A DNA stretch of 64,000 bases from Paenibacillus sp. 1001270B_150601_E10 (GTDB lineage Bacteria; Bacillota; Bacilli; Paenibacillales; Paenibacillaceae), in the NCBI RefSeq assembly GCF_015558675.1, contig NZ_JADMOL010000001.1, positions 663,342 through 727,341 on the forward strand, in the 5' to 3' direction. Both the position numbers and the translations under genes were made by a program. Of this stretch, positions 1-8,210 are shown in pieces. How positions within the stretch are numbered: the stretch's first letter is position 1; each line of letters begins with the position of its first letter. The notes under the pieces were generated by a model that was not told where the DNA came from, made no database searches, and saw only the letters and a list, made by a program, of their open reading frames with translations.

Positions 1-915
1 GGTTATGGCGAACGCTGCGGCAACGCCAATCTGTGCTCCATCATCCCTACACTCCAGCTCAAAATGAACTATGACGTTCTTCCTGCCACACAGCTTAAAG
101 AGTTAACAAGTGTTGCCCGCTACGTAAGCGAAATTGCCAATGTGCATATGCCAATCAACCAGCCTTATGTGGGAAATGCAGCTTTTGCTCATAAAGGAGG
201 CATCCATGTCTCTGCCATCCTGAAGGATGCGAGAACATATGAGCATATCGAGCCTGAGCTTGTCGGCAATACACAGCGCATTCTCGTGTCTGAGCTTGCA
301 GGCCAAAGCAACGTCTTATCCAAGGCAGCCCAACTCGGTTACGAGCTTGACGCAACCAATCCGGAGACACGCTCTATTATCGAGCGCATCAAGGAGCTTG
401 AGCATCAAGGCTATCAGTTTGAAGGCGCAGATGCTTCCCTTGAGCTGCTGCTCCGAAAAGCGACCGGCTTGTCGCAGGATTCTTTTACCTTCGAAGCATT
501 CAAGATCATTACGGACAAGGCGAGCGATGATTCTTCCTGCTCTGAGTCGATTGTGAAGCTGACCATTGACGAGGAAACGATTCTGACGGTTGCAGAAGGC
601 AACGGTCCGGTCAACGCGCTGGATAACGCATTAAGGAAGGCGCTCGTTCGTCATTATCCAGATATTGAACATATGCATCTAACAGACTATAAGGTTCGTG
701 TATTGGATGAAAATGACACGACAGCAGCGAAAGTCCGCGTACTGATCGAATCGACGAACTTCGGAAATACGTGGAGTACAGTTGGTGTCTCTTCCAACGT
801 AATCGAGGCCAGTTGGGAAGCTCTAGTGGACAGCTTCCGCTATGCGCTAATTGGCAAGGAAAAGCAAACCACAGCCATACAGCGCAAGGAGCCGCTCGGA
901 ATCGTAAATCACTGA
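1..915 (+). CDS. cimA: (R)-citramalate synthase, 3' part (5' end outside window)
   Basis: The frame is open from the first base, so the N-terminal part of the catalytic barrel is missing. The visible 304 residues start with GYGERCGNANL and contain the metal-binding HKGGIHVSA stretch, both typical of the DRE-TIM aldolase family of 2-isopropylmalate and citramalate synthases. The last ~120 residues, including GNGPVNALDNAL, match the LeuA-type allosteric domain that binds the end-product amino acid. Citramalate synthase condenses pyruvate and acetyl-CoA to enter isoleucine synthesis. I favour CimA over LeuA because of the GYGERCGNANL wording and the spacing to the regulatory domain, but that choice is from memory of the families. 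A terminator follows directly. Confidence 0.83.
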   Translation, partial: GYGERCGNANLCSIIPTLQLKMNYDVLPATQLKELTSVARYVSEIANVHMPINQPYVGNAAFAHKGGIHVSAILKDARTYEHIEPELVGNTQRILVSELAGQSNVLSKAAQLGYELDATNPETRSIIERIKELEHQGYQFEGADASLELLLRKATGLSQDSFTFEAFKIITDKASDDSSCSESIVKLTIDEETILTVAEGNGPVNALDNALRKALVRHYPDIEHMHLTDYKVRVLDENDTTAAKVRVLIESTNFGNTWSTVGVSSNVIEASWEALVDSFRYALIGKEKQTTAIQRKEPLGIVNH

Positions 916-942
916 GCAGGCCGTTATACGCATTGAAACAAA

Positions 943-992
943 TAAAGGCAGCGATCAGCCATTCGAGAGATGGTTAATCGTTGCCTTTTTTT
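943..992 (+). terminator. Rho-independent terminator after cimA
   Basis: GGCAGCGAT (947-955) pairs with ATCGTTGCC (977-985), with one G-U pair, and is followed by a run of seven or more T. It closes the cimA transcript. Confidence 0.85.
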
Positions 993-1130
993 CAGCAACA
1001 GCATACAGCGGTTATTACGCACATCCTGTTTCTTTCACAATTATTGTCAGTCCTCATGAGACACTTTACTAAATGTGCAATCATTCGATATCACATTAAC
1101 CCTAAAGGAAATCATTCATAGCTCTCATCC

Positions 1131-1694
1131 TTACGGAGCTTCCTTCAATAAATGGTTTACTGCCTTTTCGACATCTTTAATCGGCCGCATCCCAATAAAG
1201 ACGTGACGAACGACTCCATTGCGATCGATCAGCAGATTGGTCGGAAATGCCATGCCGTTGTACTTCTTAAATACATCTCCTTTGACATCCATAAGCACGG
1301 GATTCACAAAGCTGTATTGATCCACAAATTGCTTTGCTTTATCCACCGTATCGTTGGATGTTACATTGACCGAATACATATCAAGTTGATCTTTGTACTT
1401 GCCGTACAGCATGACGAGATCCGGCGCTTCAGCCTGGCATGGTCCACACCAAGAAGCCCAAAAATTCAAAAACAAGAGCTTGTTCCGCTTGCCTCCGACC
1501 TCATAACTCGTTTGTCCATCTATAGATTGCAGGGTAAAGGAAGGGGCCATAAACCCCTCTCGTGGAGCCTCCTCTGTCGATACGATTGCATCTCTTGAGG
1601 ATGCCAGTTGTTCACCGCTTACCCGCTGATTATTGACCACAGTAATCGCAACAAGCACAACTAACAGCAGGAGCACACCTGTACTTTTTTTCAT
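1131..1694 (-). CDS. ResA/TlpA-like thiol-disulfide oxidoreductase
   Basis: A 187-residue membrane-anchored thioredoxin-fold protein. The start chosen is the ATG at 1694, which is preceded by AAAGGG and gives MKKSTGV followed by one hydrophobic segment (about residues 7-22) that serves as an uncleaved anchor or signal. The redox motif WCGPC sits in FLNFWASWCGPCQ, and the cis-proline region FPTNLLID is present. Proteins of this kind act on the outer face of the membrane and reduce disulfides, for instance in apocytochrome c or spore envelope proteins (ResA, StoA). Neither cytochrome maturation nor sporulation genes lie beside it, so the partner cannot be named. A longer in-frame extension upstream has no good ribosome-binding site. 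Confidence 0.82.
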   Translation of the reverse strand: MKKSTGVLLLLVVLVAITVVNNQRVSGEQLASSRDAIVSTEEAPREGFMAPSFTLQSIDGQTSYEVGGKRNKLLFLNFWASWCGPCQAEAPDLVMLYGKYKDQLDMYSVNVTSNDTVDKAKQFVDQYSFVNPVLMDVKGDVFKKYNGMAFPTNLLIDRNGVVRHVFIGMRPIKDVEKAVNHLLKEAP

Positions 1695-1865
1695 GAAACC
1701 ATACCCTTTCTGTACATATCTCCATTTTTTATCATACCCTTTTTTTCTCAAGAATACGACAAGCATGTACAAATCCATTCTTGGGTACGTTAGAAGCATA
1801 TGCCGTCGACTGCATTCGGCTTAGCTTCACTGCGTCATAGATACCGATTCGAACGGGAGGCCGTT

Positions 1866-3107
1866 ATGAAACACGCCCAAGCGAAGCAACAAGCATCTAA
1901 GCAGGAAAATCAATCAAAGTGGATTGAATATACCGCGTTGGCAACTGTCCCCCTTGTACTCGTACTTGGCAATTCGATGCTGGTGCCCATATTGCCTGAT
2001 GTCAAAAGACAGCTTTCGTTGTCCTCCTTGCAGACAAGCTTGATCATCACTCTTTTTTCTTTAGCAGCGGGAATTATTATCCCGATCGCCGGTTACCTTT
2101 CGGACCGCTTTGGCCGCAAAAAAATCATTATACCCGCTCTGATTCTATACGGGGCAGCAGGGATTCTAGCAGGATTCGGCGCGCTGTGGAAATCATACCC
2201 GCTACTGATTACAGCACGAGCGATACAAGGAATCGGAGCTGCCGGCACAGCCCCAATTGCCATGGCGCTTGTTGGTGATCTATATAAGGGTGCAACCGAA
2301 AGTCAGGCACTCGGGCTTATAGAAGCATCGAATGGCGCTGGTAAAGTAGCAAGTCCCATCCTAGGGTCCTTGTTGGCGCTTTGGAGCTGGACCGTTCCTT
2401 TCTTTGCATTCCCCGTCTTTTGCGCAGGTTCACTAGTGGCCATGATTTTCTTGATCAAGGAGCCCAAAGCATCTAAGGATAAAAAGAAGCTCCCTTTGTC
2501 CCAGTATATGGAGAACATAAAGAAGATCTTCAAACAAAAGGGACACTGGCTTATTCCTGCTTTTATTTCCGGTTCTTTAGCTCTATTTATTCTGTTCGGC
2601 ATTTTGTTTTACTTGTCCGATATACTTGAAGAGGATCCTTACCATATAAAAGGGGTAATGAAGGGACTTGTACTCGCCATCCCATTGTTGGGCATGGTCA
2701 TCACTTCTTTTACAACGGGCAGCCTTATTAAGAAAAATGGTGTTCTCATTCGCTGGCTCATCAACATCGGACTTTCCCTAATGGTGATCTCCTTATGCCT
2801 AACAATCTTCTTCAGCCGCAATCTCTATGTCTTTATCGGGCTTATTACGTTAAGCTCTATTGGTACAGGTTTGCTGCTTCCTTGCTTAAATACCATGATT
2901 ACAGGCGCTGTAGAGAAGACTGAACGAGGCATGATTACATCACTATACAGCAGCATGCGCTTTATCGGGGTCGCACTTGGACCACCATTGTTCAGCTGGA
3001 TGATGGATATTTCCCATCGCATTATTTTTATCAGCGTCACTTCGCTGTCAGCTATTGCGCTTGTCTTGGTGTTCTTCTTCATTAAGCCGGATAAAAAGGT
3101 GGCATAG
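1866..3107 (+). CDS. MFS drug:H+ antiporter-like transporter
   Basis: A 413-residue protein with about 12 hydrophobic segments. The motif-A signature GYLSDRFGRKK follows the second helix and is typical of the DHA1/12-TM drug exporter branch of the major facilitator superfamily (TetA(L), Bmr, YmfD-like). The ATG at 1866 is preceded by GGGAGG (1856-1861); an upstream in-frame extension to 1800 lacks a site. It stands alone, divergent from the ResA-like gene, with a hairpin after its stop codon. The substrate cannot be deduced. Confidence 0.85.
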   Translation: MKHAQAKQQASKQENQSKWIEYTALATVPLVLVLGNSMLVPILPDVKRQLSLSSLQTSLIITLFSLAAGIIIPIAGYLSDRFGRKKIIIPALILYGAAGILAGFGALWKSYPLLITARAIQGIGAAGTAPIAMALVGDLYKGATESQALGLIEASNGAGKVASPILGSLLALWSWTVPFFAFPVFCAGSLVAMIFLIKEPKASKDKKKLPLSQYMENIKKIFKQKGHWLIPAFISGSLALFILFGILFYLSDILEEDPYHIKGVMKGLVLAIPLLGMVITSFTTGSLIKKNGVLIRWLINIGLSLMVISLCLTIFFSRNLYVFIGLITLSSIGTGLLLPCLNTMITGAVEKTERGMITSLYSSMRFIGVALGPPLFSWMMDISHRIIFISVTSLSAIALVLVFFFIKPDKKVA

Positions 3108-3117
3108 CCTAATGCGG

Positions 3118-3163
3118 AACAAGCCGAGCTGCTCTGATTACTCCTGAGCGACTCGGCTTGTTA
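3118..3163. terminator. Hairpin between convergent genes
   Basis: AACAAGCCGAG (3118-3128) and CTCGGCTTGTT (3152-3162) form an 11-bp perfect stem between two convergent genes. The T tract is poor on both sides, so it may be a weak bidirectional terminator. Confidence 0.6.
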
Positions 3164-3176
3164 GTATAATCTCACT

Positions 3177-3992
3177 TTAATATTGACTTAAATACATATA
3201 CATCTCACGCAATGTCATAACACGCTTTGCAAGCGCCTGATCCACAAAATTCATCCAAAGCTCTCCAGCAGTCCTAGCATCATAGAGAGCATGGTGGCGC
3301 TTCACAATAGAAATGCCGTGCATCTGAGCTAGCGTATCCAGGTCCAGTTCTCGTTGCTTAGGATACAGCCATTTTGCAACAAGCATCGTATCTAGCATCC
3401 TATACTTCCATGTGTGCCGGTGATATCGCCAAAGCGCCGTACGGAGAAAAGCTTTGTCATGGCCACTAGCATGAGCGATAATGAGCCGTTTATCTACAAA
3501 TTGCACGAAGTGCCGGAGCCCATCACTTACTGATCGCGCCTCGGTCACCTCTTCATTCGTTATCCCTGTTAGCAGCTCGATATGGGAGGGGATATGGATG
3601 CCCGGGTTAAGCAGCTCATACCATTCGCAGTCTTCTCCCTGCTCCCACTTCGTTCCTACAATTTTCTTGGCACCTATCGAAATAATCTCATCAGCATAAG
3701 GCTCAAAGCCAGTCGTTTCCAGGTCGATAACGACGACAGGAAGCTCGGTTAATGGAATATCCAACAGCAGAGAACGCTCCTTGCCCCTTCCTGCACGCTC
3801 CTTCTCCTTCGCCAAGGACCGTTCATAGGCCTGCCTTGCACCTTCACTATGCAATTTCGAAGGCCTTGAAAAGGAATTGATTCCACCTTGGACAGATGCG
3901 TCCGTTGATAGGACTGGCTTCTGCATCCATCCTGCCCGTTCTCTTAAGCGATTCATCCATCCGGAGCTACCGCTTCTATTCTCATCAATCAT
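3177..3992 (-). CDS. DnaQ-like DEDDh 3'-5' exonuclease
   Basis: A 271-residue protein. The start ATG at 3992 has GGAGGT seven bases upstream and overlaps the end of the preceding gene by 8 bases. Residues 1-75 are a basic, probably disordered lead-in; residues ~83-255 are a DnaQ/PolC-epsilon-type exonuclease domain with VVVIDLETTG (Asp90, Glu92), AHASGHDKAF (Asp179) and HHALYDAR (His234, Asp238), so all DEDDh catalytic residues are present. It would remove nucleotides from 3' ends of DNA or RNA. It is the last gene of the amtB operon, directly behind a DUF294 nucleotidyltransferase; this pairing suggests that the exonuclease acts on whatever the nucleotidyltransferase makes, rather than in replication proofreading. 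Confidence 0.88.
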   Translation of the reverse strand: MIDENRSGSSGWMNRLRERAGWMQKPVLSTDASVQGGINSFSRPSKLHSEGARQAYERSLAKEKERAGRGKERSLLLDIPLTELPVVVIDLETTGFEPYADEIISIGAKKIVGTKWEQGEDCEWYELLNPGIHIPSHIELLTGITNEEVTEARSVSDGLRHFVQFVDKRLIIAHASGHDKAFLRTALWRYHRHTWKYRMLDTMLVAKWLYPKQRELDLDTLAQMHGISIVKRHHALYDARTAGELWMNFVDQALAKRVMTLREMYMYLSQY

Positions 3993-5172
3993 GCAAGTAC
4001 CTCCGTTCCAAGCATCGCAGCCATTTATTGATTGCATGGGAGCTAGACTTCAAGCCTTGCTTCATGACAGTTGTCAACCGTCCCGGATCGACCATGCCGC
4101 TTGATTGCCACTGTCCATGCACCAAGCAGCCCAGTGCTTCCAGCCGACTTTCCAGCACCATCTCCCATGCTACACCCGTTTCACGAACAGCTGCGTCTAA
4201 CGATGAATCTCGTTCTAAGGAATAAGAAAGCCTGAGCAGCCGCTCTTTTGTCGATAGCGCTTCTGCATATTGACCCTCCATCCATGCCGTATTGCGCGCA
4301 AGCTGCACAATAGGGACATAGGAACGATATTTCACATCGAATCGCCCTGCATCTTCACCGTATCGCTCGCGTATCAGCTTACCAAAGCTGTTATGGGCAG
4401 GCTTTCGGTGCAGCAGATTCGCGATTAACGCTCGCTGTACTTCTAAACGGAGCAGAGGGGAGACCATATTCAATGAACCCCTCCACTGTTTCTCCAACTC
4501 AGTAGCGCCATAAATCGCTCTCATATCCATCGCCATCGTAAGGTATCGCGTATTTTCCCAACCTCTTTCAACTGCCCAACGCTTGGTTCGAGCAATCCAT
4601 TCCTTAAGTGAGCCTCGCCACTGGCGATTGCTAGCCAGCACTTTGCCTGAGCACGGGGGAAATCCGAGCTGAATGAGCAATCTCGTAAACGCTTCACCCC
4701 ATGCTGCAAAATAAGCTTCCATTGAGCCAGCTTCAAGGCTGATGGAATCGTCCCAAACCAATCCATGGTCCTGGTCGCTCCAAGGCGTCATTTCCATTCG
4801 CCCTCCACTGCCGAACAGGACACAAGCATATGGAACAGGGGCTTTTCCCATCCCTTCCTGCTCCAGGATTTCCTCTACCCAACCAGACGCCTGTTGAAAG
4901 AGATGATCATACACTGCCGTAATGAGCTCGTGCTTCTGATCAGCGGTTAATGGAATGGAAATGTGGTTTTGATTATGAGATGAAGGCAAGCGATGCCCTA
5001 ACCTAATATTGCTAATGCCTTCATTCGTTGCTGAAAAGTAAGTATTCATCCACTCCATACGCACTTGATTGCAGTACATGATTCGTTCTTGCATAGGTAG
5101 CTGGTCTAAGCAAGAAAGTCGCTCCATCCAAGGCTGTGCCAGCTGCAAAGCAAGGCTTTGAGTCTTACTCAA
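3985..5172 (-). CDS. DUF294 putative nucleotidyltransferase with GlnD-like substrate-binding domain
   Basis: A 395-residue protein of the DUF294 / DUF294_C type. The polymerase-beta-like nucleotidyltransferase signature is clear: GSGGRMEM at 121-128 followed by SDQDHGLVW at 132-140, giving the G-S...D-x-D metal site. The region around 190-210 (PPCSGKVLASNRQWRGSL) and the C-terminal helical part (FDVKYRSYVPIVQLAR) match the substrate-binding domain also found next to GlnD-type uridylyltransferase folds. No CBS or cyclic-nucleotide domain is attached, unlike many proteobacterial relatives. The start is probably TTG at 5172, overlapping the amtB stop as TTGA, so translation is likely coupled. 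Substrate and target are unknown; its place behind an ammonium channel is discussed in the findings. Confidence 0.85.
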   Translation of the reverse strand: MSKTQSLALQLAQPWMERLSCLDQLPMQERIMYCNQVRMEWMNTYFSATNEGISNIRLGHRLPSSHNQNHISIPLTADQKHELITAVYDHLFQQASGWVEEILEQEGMGKAPVPYACVLFGSGGRMEMTPWSDQDHGLVWDDSISLEAGSMEAYFAAWGEAFTRLLIQLGFPPCSGKVLASNRQWRGSLKEWIARTKRWAVERGWENTRYLTMAMDMRAIYGATELEKQWRGSLNMVSPLLRLEVQRALIANLLHRKPAHNSFGKLIRERYGEDAGRFDVKYRSYVPIVQLARNTAWMEGQYAEALSTKERLLRLSYSLERDSSLDAAVRETGVAWEMVLESRLEALGCLVHGQWQSSGMVDPGRLTTVMKQGLKSSSHAINKWLRCLERRYLHD

Positions 5173-6608
5173 GACTGTAACGTATCATCGGCTTTGCGGT
5201 TCAGAGTCGCTTCATGAGCCTGCAAAGCCTTCATTTGTTCAGGATAACCGTAGGTTCCATGCTCACTCATATCAAGACCAACCAGCTCCTCTTCTTCAGC
5301 AACGCGAAGTCCGATCGTCCATTTCAATATTCCAAGCACAAGCAAGGAAAGTACAGCTACAAAAGCGAACACCCCTAGAATACCAATCAATTGAACGAGA
5401 AGCTGGTCAACGCCTCCTCCATAGAACAAGCCAGATTTGCCTACCCCAACAGTATCGACTAATGCTGGTGCAGCGAATAGGCCTGTAGAAAGCGCCCCCC
5501 AGATGCCGGCTACACCATGTACGGAGAATGCATAGATCGGATCATCGATTCCCATTCGTTCTACCCATGAAGCCGTAAAAAATGTGATGACTCCAGCGAC
5601 TGCACCAATGACAAGTGCAGCCCAAGGCTCTACAAAGGCGCAAGCTCCTGTTATCGCAACTAACGCAGCCAGTACACCGTTCAACATACTTGGAATATCT
5701 GCTTTCCCGAAGACCATCCATGAGATTAACAGTGCCGCAACTGCTCCAGCTGCTGCTGCAAGCTGCGTTGTCACGGCTATATAGCCAAAGAATCCATCAT
5801 TGACGGCACCAAGCGTACTGCCTGGGTTAAATCCAAACCAGCCTATCCAGAGAAGAATAACACCAAGCACAGAGTAGACTTGATTGTGTCCAGGGATTAA
5901 GGTCGGCTTGCCGTCTGGGCTGTACTTGCCAAGTCGAGGCTTTAATAGAATGGTGGCAATCAATGCTGCAGTAGCTCCTTGCATATGCACAACGGCAGAA
6001 CCTGCGAAGTCCTGCATGCCAAGCTTGGCAAGCCAGCCGCCGCCCCACACCCAATGTGCGGCAACAGGATAAATGATAATGGTGAATATGAAGCCGAAGA
6101 TCATATAGATGGAGAGTTTCGCTCGCTCTGCGAACCCTCCGCATGCGATAGCTAATGAAATGGCCGCGAATGCCATCTGATACAAGAATTTAATGGTGAT
6201 GGGAACATCAGAAGCGCTTAATGAGCTGAACAAAGAGGCTGAGGTGGATTCATCTCCACCGAAGAAGTAACCCGTAGTGCCAAAGAATCCATTGGTCTCG
6301 CCAAAGCCAAGTCCAAATCCAAACATCCAAAAGGCGATTGCACATATTCCTAATGTCAAGACAGTCTTGCCAGCAACATGACCTGCATTCTTCATTCGAG
6401 TCGAGCCTGCTTCAAGTAATGCAAATCCGCCCTGCATCAGCAGCACCAAGACTGCAGCGATTAGAATCCACACACCGTCCAAGCCGACTTTCAATTGTTC
6501 CGTCGTGACCTCTGCTGCTGCAGATGCATAACTGCCTCCCAGCAGCAGAGCTGACACTGCCAATGCAGATACAGATGCGAATTTGCTCCTTTTTACGTTC
6601 AACTCCAT
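5169..6608 (-). CDS. amtB: Ammonium transporter (Amt family)
   Basis: A 479-residue Amt/Rh channel with an N-terminal signal sequence (SALAVSALLLGGSYASA, cleaved near residue 30) and 11 membrane helices. Family landmarks visible are MQGGFALLEAGSTR in the first helix, the conserved pore helix HVWGGGW-like stretch AHWVWGGGWL, DFAGSAVVHMQGA, GFNPGSTL and FSVHGVAGIWG, the last carrying pore histidine. The start ATG at 6608 has AGGGGTGG eight bases upstream. In Bacillus the partner gene downstream is usually the PII protein glnK/nrgB; here it is a DUF294 nucleotidyltransferase, and no PII gene is in the window. Two GlnR/TnrA-like boxes upstream point to induction under nitrogen limitation. Confidence 0.95.
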   Translation of the reverse strand: MELNVKRSKFASVSALAVSALLLGGSYASAAAEVTTEQLKVGLDGVWILIAAVLVLLMQGGFALLEAGSTRMKNAGHVAGKTVLTLGICAIAFWMFGFGLGFGETNGFFGTTGYFFGGDESTSASLFSSLSASDVPITIKFLYQMAFAAISLAIACGGFAERAKLSIYMIFGFIFTIIIYPVAAHWVWGGGWLAKLGMQDFAGSAVVHMQGATAALIATILLKPRLGKYSPDGKPTLIPGHNQVYSVLGVILLWIGWFGFNPGSTLGAVNDGFFGYIAVTTQLAAAAGAVAALLISWMVFGKADIPSMLNGVLAALVAITGACAFVEPWAALVIGAVAGVITFFTASWVERMGIDDPIYAFSVHGVAGIWGALSTGLFAAPALVDTVGVGKSGLFYGGGVDQLLVQLIGILGVFAFVAVLSLLVLGILKWTIGLRVAEEEELVGLDMSEHGTYGYPEQMKALQAHEATLNRKADDTLQS

Positions 6609-6624
6609 GACAACCACCCCTTAA

Positions 6625-6641
6625 TGTTAGATTTCATAACA
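6625..6641. promoter_or_regulatory. GlnR/TnrA-like operator, proximal to amtB
   Basis: TGTTAGATTTCATAACA differs from the TnrA/GlnR consensus TGTNANAWWWTNTNACA by one base. It lies 17 bases upstream of the amtB start and downstream of the candidate promoter, a position that suits repression. Confidence 0.6.
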
Positions 6642-6662
6642 TTCATTATAACTATTGATGAC

Positions 6663-6692
6663 ATTATAATCAGAATAGCTAACTTTTGGCAA
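6663..6692 (-). promoter_or_regulatory. Candidate SigA promoter for amtB
   Basis: On the minus strand TTGCCA (6692-6687) and TATAAT (6668-6663) are separated by 18 bases, placing the start of transcription near 6656, between the two nitrogen boxes. Confidence 0.45.
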
Positions 6693-6749
6693 TACATAAA
6701 TGGAATATGGTCAAAAATATTGTTTTCTCGTTTATAATCAAGAATTTTA

Positions 6750-6766
6750 TGTTAAATTATATAACA
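6750..6766. promoter_or_regulatory. GlnR/TnrA-like operator, distal
   Basis: TGTTAAATTATATAACA fits TGTNANAWWWTNTNACA at every fixed position. It lies in the divergent region between amtB and the MerR gene, about 100 bases upstream of the candidate amtB start point and about 64 upstream of the candidate merR start point, so it could serve either gene. Confidence 0.72.
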
Positions 6767-6785
6767 TATTTCAAAACCGTAACGT

Positions 6786-6815
6786 TTGACTGTATGGTTT
6801 CGCATGCAGTATCAT
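6786..6815 (+). promoter_or_regulatory. Candidate SigA promoter for the MerR gene
   Basis: TTGACT (6786-6791) and TATCAT (6810-6815) with an 18-base spacer, 47 bases before the MerR-family start codon. Confidence 0.4.
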
Positions 6816-6861
6816 AGGAATATAAGGAAAGCGATGAAATGAGGTGAGAGGCAATGGGGAT

Positions 6862-7296
6862 ATGAAACTTTACCGAATCGGAGAGTTGGCTCGGGCAACG
6901 TCCTTAAGCCAACGAACAATCGACTACTACACCAAGATCGGACTCATCGAACCAGCTCAACGGACAAATACCAATTATAGGCTGTATCATTCTGAAACGA
7001 TAGAACGTCTTGAACGTATAAGTCAGTTAAAGCAGGAAAAGTACTCGCTGGATGAAATCAAAAACTATTTTATGCAGCTTAAGCGAGTTGCCAGTGATTC
7101 TGAGCTGATTAAGCGACTCACTGACCTCCAAGTCCATATGGAGCAGGTTGAGCGCGATGCGAAGGAACTGCAGCCGATGCTGGACAAGATGAAGCCGAAG
7201 CAGCGCAAGTCCTTGCTACAGCGCATCAGTCCGCAAAGCGCAGCTTGTATCGAAGTGCTGGTTGCCATTTTAGATAAGCAGCAGCATCTGATGTAG
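6862..7296 (+). CDS. MerR-family transcriptional regulator
   Basis: A 144-residue protein starting MKLYRIGELARAT, the standard MerR winged-helix opening (TIDYYTKIGLIEPA, NYRLYHSETIERL), followed by a long dimerisation helix around residues 75-110. The C-terminal part has no conspicuous cysteine pair, only one Cys near the end, so a metal ligand is not indicated. The ATG at 6862 is preceded by GAGAGG; a GTG at 6844 is an alternative. It is transcribed towards yugP with a 54-base gap and divergently from amtB. The signal it senses is not deducible. Confidence 0.85.
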   Translation: MKLYRIGELARATSLSQRTIDYYTKIGLIEPAQRTNTNYRLYHSETIERLERISQLKQEKYSLDEIKNYFMQLKRVASDSELIKRLTDLQVHMEQVERDAKELQPMLDKMKPKQRKSLLQRISPQSAACIEVLVAILDKQQHLM

Positions 7297-7350
7297 CATC
7301 TAAGCACAAGTATCATGAAGTCTATTGCATAACAACAAGGAGGAACACAT

Positions 7351-8034
7351 ATGCTATTTTTTCACCCTATGGACTTTCTTATCATCATTGCCTTCGGACT
7401 TTCTCTGTGGGCACAGTTTCGTGTAAAAGGAACATTCAATCAGTTTTCTAAGGTCCGCATCCACAGCGGGATGACTGGCTATGAAGCAGCACGTCGCATG
7501 CTTGACAGCAACGGTCTCTACGACGTTCCAGTTGAACCTGTGCGCGGCGCTCTGACTGACCACTACGATCCATTGAAGCGTGTCGTGCGCTTGTCAGAGC
7601 CGGTATACTACGAGAGTTCGATCTCCGCTGTATCCGTTGCCTGCCACGAAGTCGGACATGCGATTCAACATCAACAATCGTATCCAATGCTTGTTCTTCG
7701 CCACCGTATGTTCCCAATTGTAAACTTTGCTTCGGGACTGGCTCCGTTCATGCTGATTGCAGGGTTCTTGTTCCAAGTAAGCGGATTGATTGGACTAGGC
7801 ATCATCTTCTTCTCAGCAGCCGTTGCCTTCCAATTGGTTACCCTGCCGGTCGAGTTCAATGCAAGCAACCGCGCACGCGATCTCATGATTGCCGAGGGCT
7901 TCATCACGAATGATGAAGAACGCGGTGTGGCAAAGGTCCTCAACGCCGCAGCTCTAACTTATGTTGCCGCTGCCTTAATCTCTCTCTTGGAGCTTGTGAA
8001 GTACATTATGATCTTCACAAACAACAGAGACTAA
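7351..8034 (+). CDS. yugP: YugP-type membrane zinc metallopeptidase
   Basis: A 227-residue protein of the Zn_peptidase_2 family (PF04298). An N-terminal helix (residues 7-21) is followed by VSVACHEVGHAIQH with the gluzincin HEVGH at 99-103; two central hydrophobic segments and a C-terminal one complete the membrane topology. The second zinc-ligand region is LPVEFNASNRA. The start has AAGGAGG at good distance. The family is poorly characterised; membrane-protein cleavage or quality control is the plausible role. A strong terminator follows. Confidence 0.9.
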   Translation: MLFFHPMDFLIIIAFGLSLWAQFRVKGTFNQFSKVRIHSGMTGYEAARRMLDSNGLYDVPVEPVRGALTDHYDPLKRVVRLSEPVYYESSISAVSVACHEVGHAIQHQQSYPMLVLRHRMFPIVNFASGLAPFMLIAGFLFQVSGLIGLGIIFFSAAVAFQLVTLPVEFNASNRARDLMIAEGFITNDEERGVAKVLNAAALTYVAAALISLLELVKYIMIFTNNRD

Positions 8035-8064
8035 TGATCAACAACTGAGCATAACAAACGACAT

Positions 8065-8101
8065 AAAGCCGACTCCGTTTCTGAAAGGAGTCGGCTTTTT
8101 T
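8065..8101 (+). terminator. Rho-independent terminator after yugP
   Basis: AAAGCCGACTCC and GGAGTCGGCTTT form a 12-bp perfect stem followed by six T. Confidence 0.92.
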
Positions 8102-8210
8102 ATCAAAAGTTCTTCTATTACAGAACTTAATCGGGTATGATTGTAAGTATTGCTTAGGTTACATTTCTCCGCTTGGACACACCTTTCTGTACGTTGTTTA
8201 TTTTTCTTCA

